This document shows positions 14,445-17,056 of a stretch of 17,056 bases of DNA, piece by piece. The notes under the pieces are model-generated. The model was not told where the DNA came from and did no database searches. It saw only the letters and a list, made by a program, of their open reading frames with translations. The stretch covers positions 1-17,056 of the forward strand of contig RFXC01000076.1 of assembly GCA_009921765.1 (NCBI GenBank), in the 5' to 3' direction. Source of the DNA: Betaproteobacteria bacterium (GTDB lineage: Bacteria > Pseudomonadota > Gammaproteobacteria > Burkholderiales > Burkholderiaceae). Every line of letters begins with the position of its first letter. The first letter of the stretch is position 1. The position numbers were made by a program, and so were the translations under genes.

Positions 14445-15605
14445 TCAGTAAGACTTTGGAAGCCCGAGCGCCCGCTCTGCGATATGGCAGAGCACGAGCT
14501 CCTGGCTGACCGGCGCAAACAGAGGCAGCACAGATTCCCGGAAATAGCGCTCGACGTGGAATTCCTTTGCATACCCGAAACCACCGTGCGTGCGGACTGC
14601 ACGGGTGGCCGAACTGAAGAACACTTCCGCAGCGAGGTACTTCGCGGCGTTACATTCGAGGCCGCAGCTTTCGCCACGATCGTACAGGGCTGCCGCCTTG
14701 AACAGCATCAGTTCGGCCGCTGAGATCTGGATCCAGATTTCAGCCAGCGGATGCTGAATTGACTGGTTCTGCCCAATGGGCCGATCAAACACCACCCGCT
14801 CCTTTGCATAGCGGGACGCTTTGTCGAGACAATAGCGTGCTGCTCCAAGGAAACCCGCCGCCACCAGAATGCGCTCGACGTTGAGTCCGTGCAGGAGGTA
14901 GGAGAACCCTTTGCCTTCCTCGCCAATCCGGTCTTCAACCGGGACGCGCAGCGACTCGATGAACAGCTCGTTTGAATCGGCTGCGGCACGACCCAGTTTC
15001 TCGATTCGTCGAACATCAATACAAGAGCGATCGAGGTCGGTGTAAAAGAGCGTCATGCCGTCGGTGGGGCGCGCACAGGACTCGAGCGCCTGCGTTCGCG
15101 TGAGGATCAGGATCTTGTTCGCCTGCTGGGCGGTGGATGTCCAGACCTTTCGGCCCGTCACAATGTAGTGATCACCTTCGCGGCGGGCGAACGTTCGGAT
15201 CCGGGTGGTGTTGAGCCCGGCATCGGGTTCGGTGACTCCGAAGCATGCGCGGTCCGTTCCCGCGATGACAGGTGGCAAAAACCGTTGCTTTTGCTCGGCG
15301 CTTCCGAATTTGACGATGGGCTGAACGCCAAACATGTTCATGTGAATTGACGAACACGCCGCGAGCCCCAGTCTTCCGACCTCAAGCATGATGAGCGAGG
15401 CCTCGGTGATGCCCAAGCCCGCTCCGCCGCAGTCCTCAGGAAAGATGGCCCCGAACCAACCCGCCTCCGCAAAGGCATTCGCAAATTCGTGCGGAAATTC
15501 AGCAGTGCGATCTTTCTGAAGCCAGTAGCTTTCATCGAACCGCGAGCAGATTTTTGCAATTGCGTCGCGGATTGCGGTCTGTTCCTGGGTCAGCGAAAAG
15601 TCCAT
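14445..15605 (-). CDS. Acyl-CoA dehydrogenase
   Basis: The 386-residue flavoenzyme has all three acyl-CoA dehydrogenase domains: N-terminal helices (MDFSLTQEQ onward), beta domain with CFGVTEPDAG (121-130) and RKVWTSTAQ (152-160), and a C-terminal helical domain with RVVFDRPIGQNQSIQHPLAE and VRTHGGFGYAKEF. The usual C-terminal catalytic Glu (YEGT) is replaced by FAPV (363-366). Glu244 in LNVERILVAAG aligns instead with the catalytic Glu254 of isovaleryl-CoA dehydrogenase. This suggests a 2-methyl- or 3-methyl-branched or dicarboxyl-CoA substrate. It is the first gene of the minus-strand operon, with a promoter predicted at 15654-15682 and a ribosome-site AGGA before ATG 15605. It would form the double bond hydrated by the divergent MaoC enzyme. 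Electrons should pass to ETF, not encoded here. Confidence 0.92.
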   Translation of the reverse strand: MDFSLTQEQTAIRDAIAKICSRFDESYWLQKDRTAEFPHEFANAFAEAGWFGAIFPEDCGGAGLGITEASLIMLEVGRLGLAACSSIHMNMFGVQPIVKFGSAEQKQRFLPPVIAGTDRACFGVTEPDAGLNTTRIRTFARREGDHYIVTGRKVWTSTAQQANKILILTRTQALESCARPTDGMTLFYTDLDRSCIDVRRIEKLGRAAADSNELFIESLRVPVEDRIGEEGKGFSYLLHGLNVERILVAAGFLGAARYCLDKASRYAKERVVFDRPIGQNQSIQHPLAEIWIQISAAELMLFKAAALYDRGESCGLECNAAKYLAAEVFFSSATRAVRTHGGFGYAKEFHVERYFRESVLPLFAPVSQELVLCHIAERALGLPKSY

Positions 15606-15653
15606 TGATCAGGGTCCTGTCGTGACCAAGCCTGATTGCCTGGGTGGGAAGCA

Positions 15654-15682
15654 ATCGTAGGCGCAAGTGTTGAACGTTGCAA
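15654..15682 (-). promoter_or_regulatory. Predicted sigma-70 promoter of the acyl-CoA dehydrogenase operon
   Basis: On the minus strand, TTGCAA (15677-15682) and TACGAT (15654-15659) are separated by 17 bases; each matches consensus at four of six positions. Transcription would start near 15647, about 40 bases before the ATG at 15605. The -35 hexamer is the same palindrome used by the opposite promoter. Confidence 0.45.
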
Positions 15683-15684
15683 CA
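15668..15684. promoter_or_regulatory. Candidate operator inverted repeat for the GntR regulator
   Basis: TGTTG (15668-15672) and CAACA (15680-15684) form a perfect 5-bp inverted repeat with a 7-base spacer. It overlaps the TTGCAA hexamer predicted to serve both divergent promoters. A regulator bound here would block both operons at once. The GntR/UTRA protein encoded at the end of the plus-strand pair is the natural candidate, but no experimental or consensus match supports this. Confidence 0.4.
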
Positions 15685-15705
15685 TTAGAACTTTTTGAGT
15701 AGATT
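15677..15705 (+). promoter_or_regulatory. Predicted sigma-70 promoter of the MaoC-GntR operon
   Basis: TTGCAA (15677-15682) and TAGATT (15700-15705) are 17 bases apart, each four of six to consensus. Transcription would begin near 15712, before ATG 15737 and after the in-frame TTG at 15695. This supports 15737 as the start of the MaoC gene. Confidence 0.45.
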
Positions 15706-15736
15706 CTTCGGAACGACTTCCGAGAAAGATCACGCA

Positions 15737-16198
15737 ATGGCCGGGCTCTACTTCGAACAGTTTTTCGTTGGGCAAACCTTTGACCACCCATGGACCCGCA
15801 CCGTCACAGAAATGGACAACGTGATGTACTGCGCGCTCACAATGAATGTGGCGCCCATCCATCTCGATGAGCACTACTGCGCGGGAACCGAATTCGGTCA
15901 GCGAATGGTGGCAAGCCTCTACACCGCAGGCCTCATGATCGGCCAATCCATCAACGACACCACGCTGGGAACCACCGTTGCGAACCTCGGCATGTCCGAT
16001 ATGCGTTTCCCCAAACCGGTGTTTCACGGCGATACCATTCGATCGCGCACCACAGTGCGCAGCCTTCGCGACAGCAAGTCCCGCCCAGATGCAGGGCTGG
16101 TTGAGTTCGAACATGTGGCCCTTAACCAGCATGGCGATATCGTCGCCTCGTGTTTGCGCACGGCATTGATGCATCGAAAGCCTGTCCAGCGTGACTGA
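15737..16198 (+). CDS. MaoC-family acyl-CoA hydratase (hotdog fold)
   Basis: The 153-residue single-hotdog protein belongs to the MaoC dehydratase family, with TMNVAPIHLDEHY (35-47) as the hydratase motif and NDTTLGTTVANLGMSDMRFPKPVFHGDT (73-100 region) typical of the branch found beside CitE-like lyases. In classical R-hydratases the motif is DxNPxH; here His42 is kept but the Asp position is Asn37. It should add water to an enoyl-CoA such as mesaconyl-, itaconyl- or methylglutaconyl-CoA. ATG 15737 follows GAGAAAG and lies after the predicted transcription start; a TTG at 15695 would add 14 residues unlike the family. It is divergent from the acyl-CoA dehydrogenase gene that would supply its substrate, and the regulator gene follows closely. 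Confidence 0.88.
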   Translation: MAGLYFEQFFVGQTFDHPWTRTVTEMDNVMYCALTMNVAPIHLDEHYCAGTEFGQRMVASLYTAGLMIGQSINDTTLGTTVANLGMSDMRFPKPVFHGDTIRSRTTVRSLRDSKSRPDAGLVEFEHVALNQHGDIVASCLRTALMHRKPVQRD

Positions 16199-16229
16199 GT
16201 CTGCATTGGCGGCAAGGGGTCGGCGCGCA

Positions 16230-17039
16230 ATGACTGCACACCGATCCGAATCGCCCTCGGGGCTCGACAAGGTCGCCTTGTACATCCGGGTCGGTCACAG
16301 CCTGCGAAGCAGAATCAGCCAGGGGGAATGGAAGCCCGGCGCGCAACTTCCAACCATCGAAGCGCTCGCTCGCGAATACGGCGTCGCGCTGGTCACGGTA
16401 CGGCAGGCGCTTCGCCTTCTATCCGAAGAGGGCCTGGTCGCCAGCACCCGAGGCCGCGGTACCTTTGTTTGCGCAGACACCGAGCCTGCAGCCCATAGCG
16501 CCGGTCTTCGCGCTGCCATCAACGATCGACTGGATCTTCCAGCCAACGGTTCAATCCGGATACTGAAACGAACCCTCACACGCCACCTGCCCCCCCATTT
16601 CGTTCCGCCTGAGGCTGGGCAATACCCACAGTATGTGGCAATTGAAAAGCTGCATTTATTGGGAGACGAGCCGTTCGCCTACATGACGGTCCTGGTCGCC
16701 GAAGAGCTGTATAAAACGTTTCCGAAAGGCGCCGAACGGCGGTCAAAAATTCTTCGTCTCATTCTCAGCGGCGGCCGCTTGCGCCTGCGGCGCAGCCATA
16801 TCGAAATGGTGGTCACGTACGCCGACGACGACATGGCGAAACAGCTGCGTTGCTCGCCGTTGTCGGCGCTCGTGAGAATACGAACGAGTCGAGTCGATGC
16901 CAGTCGTAGAGTGGTGCTGTGCCACGATGCCTACTATCGTGGCGATCGGTTCATCTACTCGACTGTCGAGGAAGGCGTGGAGCTCGGGCGATCGAGTGGC
17001 GTGGTTTTACCGGCGCCACGCGCCAGCAGGGACGTCTGA
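16230..17039 (+). CDS. GntR-family regulator with UTRA effector domain (HutC subfamily)
   Basis: The 269-residue protein has an N-terminal GntR winged helix (about residues 14-80: LRSRISQGEWKPGAQLPTIEALAREYGVALVTVRQALRLL, shown split across helices, then the GRGTFV wing). A C-terminal UTRA ligand domain (about 105-255) includes YVAIEKLHLLGDEPFAYM and LVRIRTSRVDASRRVVLCHDAYYRGDRF. UTRA domains bind small metabolites that release the repressor. ATG 16230 has AAGGGG nearby; a GTG at 16191 overlapping the MaoC stop is a possible longer start adding 13 residues. It is cotranscribed with MaoC and probably represses both divergent operons through the inverted repeat at 15668-15684. The ligand may be the free acid or its CoA ester. 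Confidence 0.92.
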   Translation: MTAHRSESPSGLDKVALYIRVGHSLRSRISQGEWKPGAQLPTIEALAREYGVALVTVRQALRLLSEEGLVASTRGRGTFVCADTEPAAHSAGLRAAINDRLDLPANGSIRILKRTLTRHLPPHFVPPEAGQYPQYVAIEKLHLLGDEPFAYMTVLVAEELYKTFPKGAERRSKILRLILSGGRLRLRRSHIEMVVTYADDDMAKQLRCSPLSALVRIRTSRVDASRRVVLCHDAYYRGDRFIYSTVEEGVELGRSSGVVLPAPRASRDV

Positions 17040-17056
17040 GCCGCAGGCAGCCACAC

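Overview
The window reads as high-GC chromosomal DNA from a betaproteobacterium, most likely Burkholderiales. I infer this from three unlinked Bug/TctC-type periplasmic binding proteins with no TctA/TctB membrane genes, and from the dense mix of small catabolic operons with LysR and GntR regulators. No rRNA, tRNA, CRISPR array, insertion sequence or phage gene was recognised. Seventeen protein genes cover almost everything; no gene-free stretch exceeds 300 bases.

Region 1 (about 146-6839) looks like one regulon. A plus-strand operon encodes DUF4387, an AtuA/DUF1446 protein, a Bug binding protein and a cyclase-family hydrolase. Facing it is a LysR regulator, with a divergent second operon for a PEP mutase/isocitrate lyase-family enzyme and a LigI-like TIM-barrel amidohydrolase. 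The two operons are headed by the same ~58-bp element (146-203 and 4976-5033, 49 of 58 bases identical by my hand count). It holds a 13-bp T-N11-A box abutting a TGGACG-N17-GATAAT promoter. The LysR protein therefore probably switches on both operons, for uptake and breakdown of an unidentified carboxylate. This is the best candidate here for an undescribed pathway.

Region 2 (6840-11154) is more mixed. A minus-strand pair encodes an SDR-fold protein that lacks the normal catalytic Tyr/Lys, followed by a DadA-type D-amino acid dehydrogenase. A plus-strand Bug protein then ends 4 bp from the end of an oppositely oriented Bug protein.

Region 3 (10156-17039) is a CoA-ester degradation module. 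The minus-strand operon runs acyl-CoA dehydrogenase, CitE-like lyase, MDR oxidoreductase, class III CoA-transferase and Bug binding protein. A divergent pair encodes a MaoC hydratase and a GntR/UTRA regulator. Together these could activate a dicarboxylate to its CoA ester, desaturate and hydrate it, and cleave it by a CitE-type lyase instead of a thiolase, as in itaconate/citramalyl-CoA or methylsuccinate routes. The divergent promoters appear to share one palindromic -35 hexamer, TTGCAA, with a 17-bp spacer on each side.
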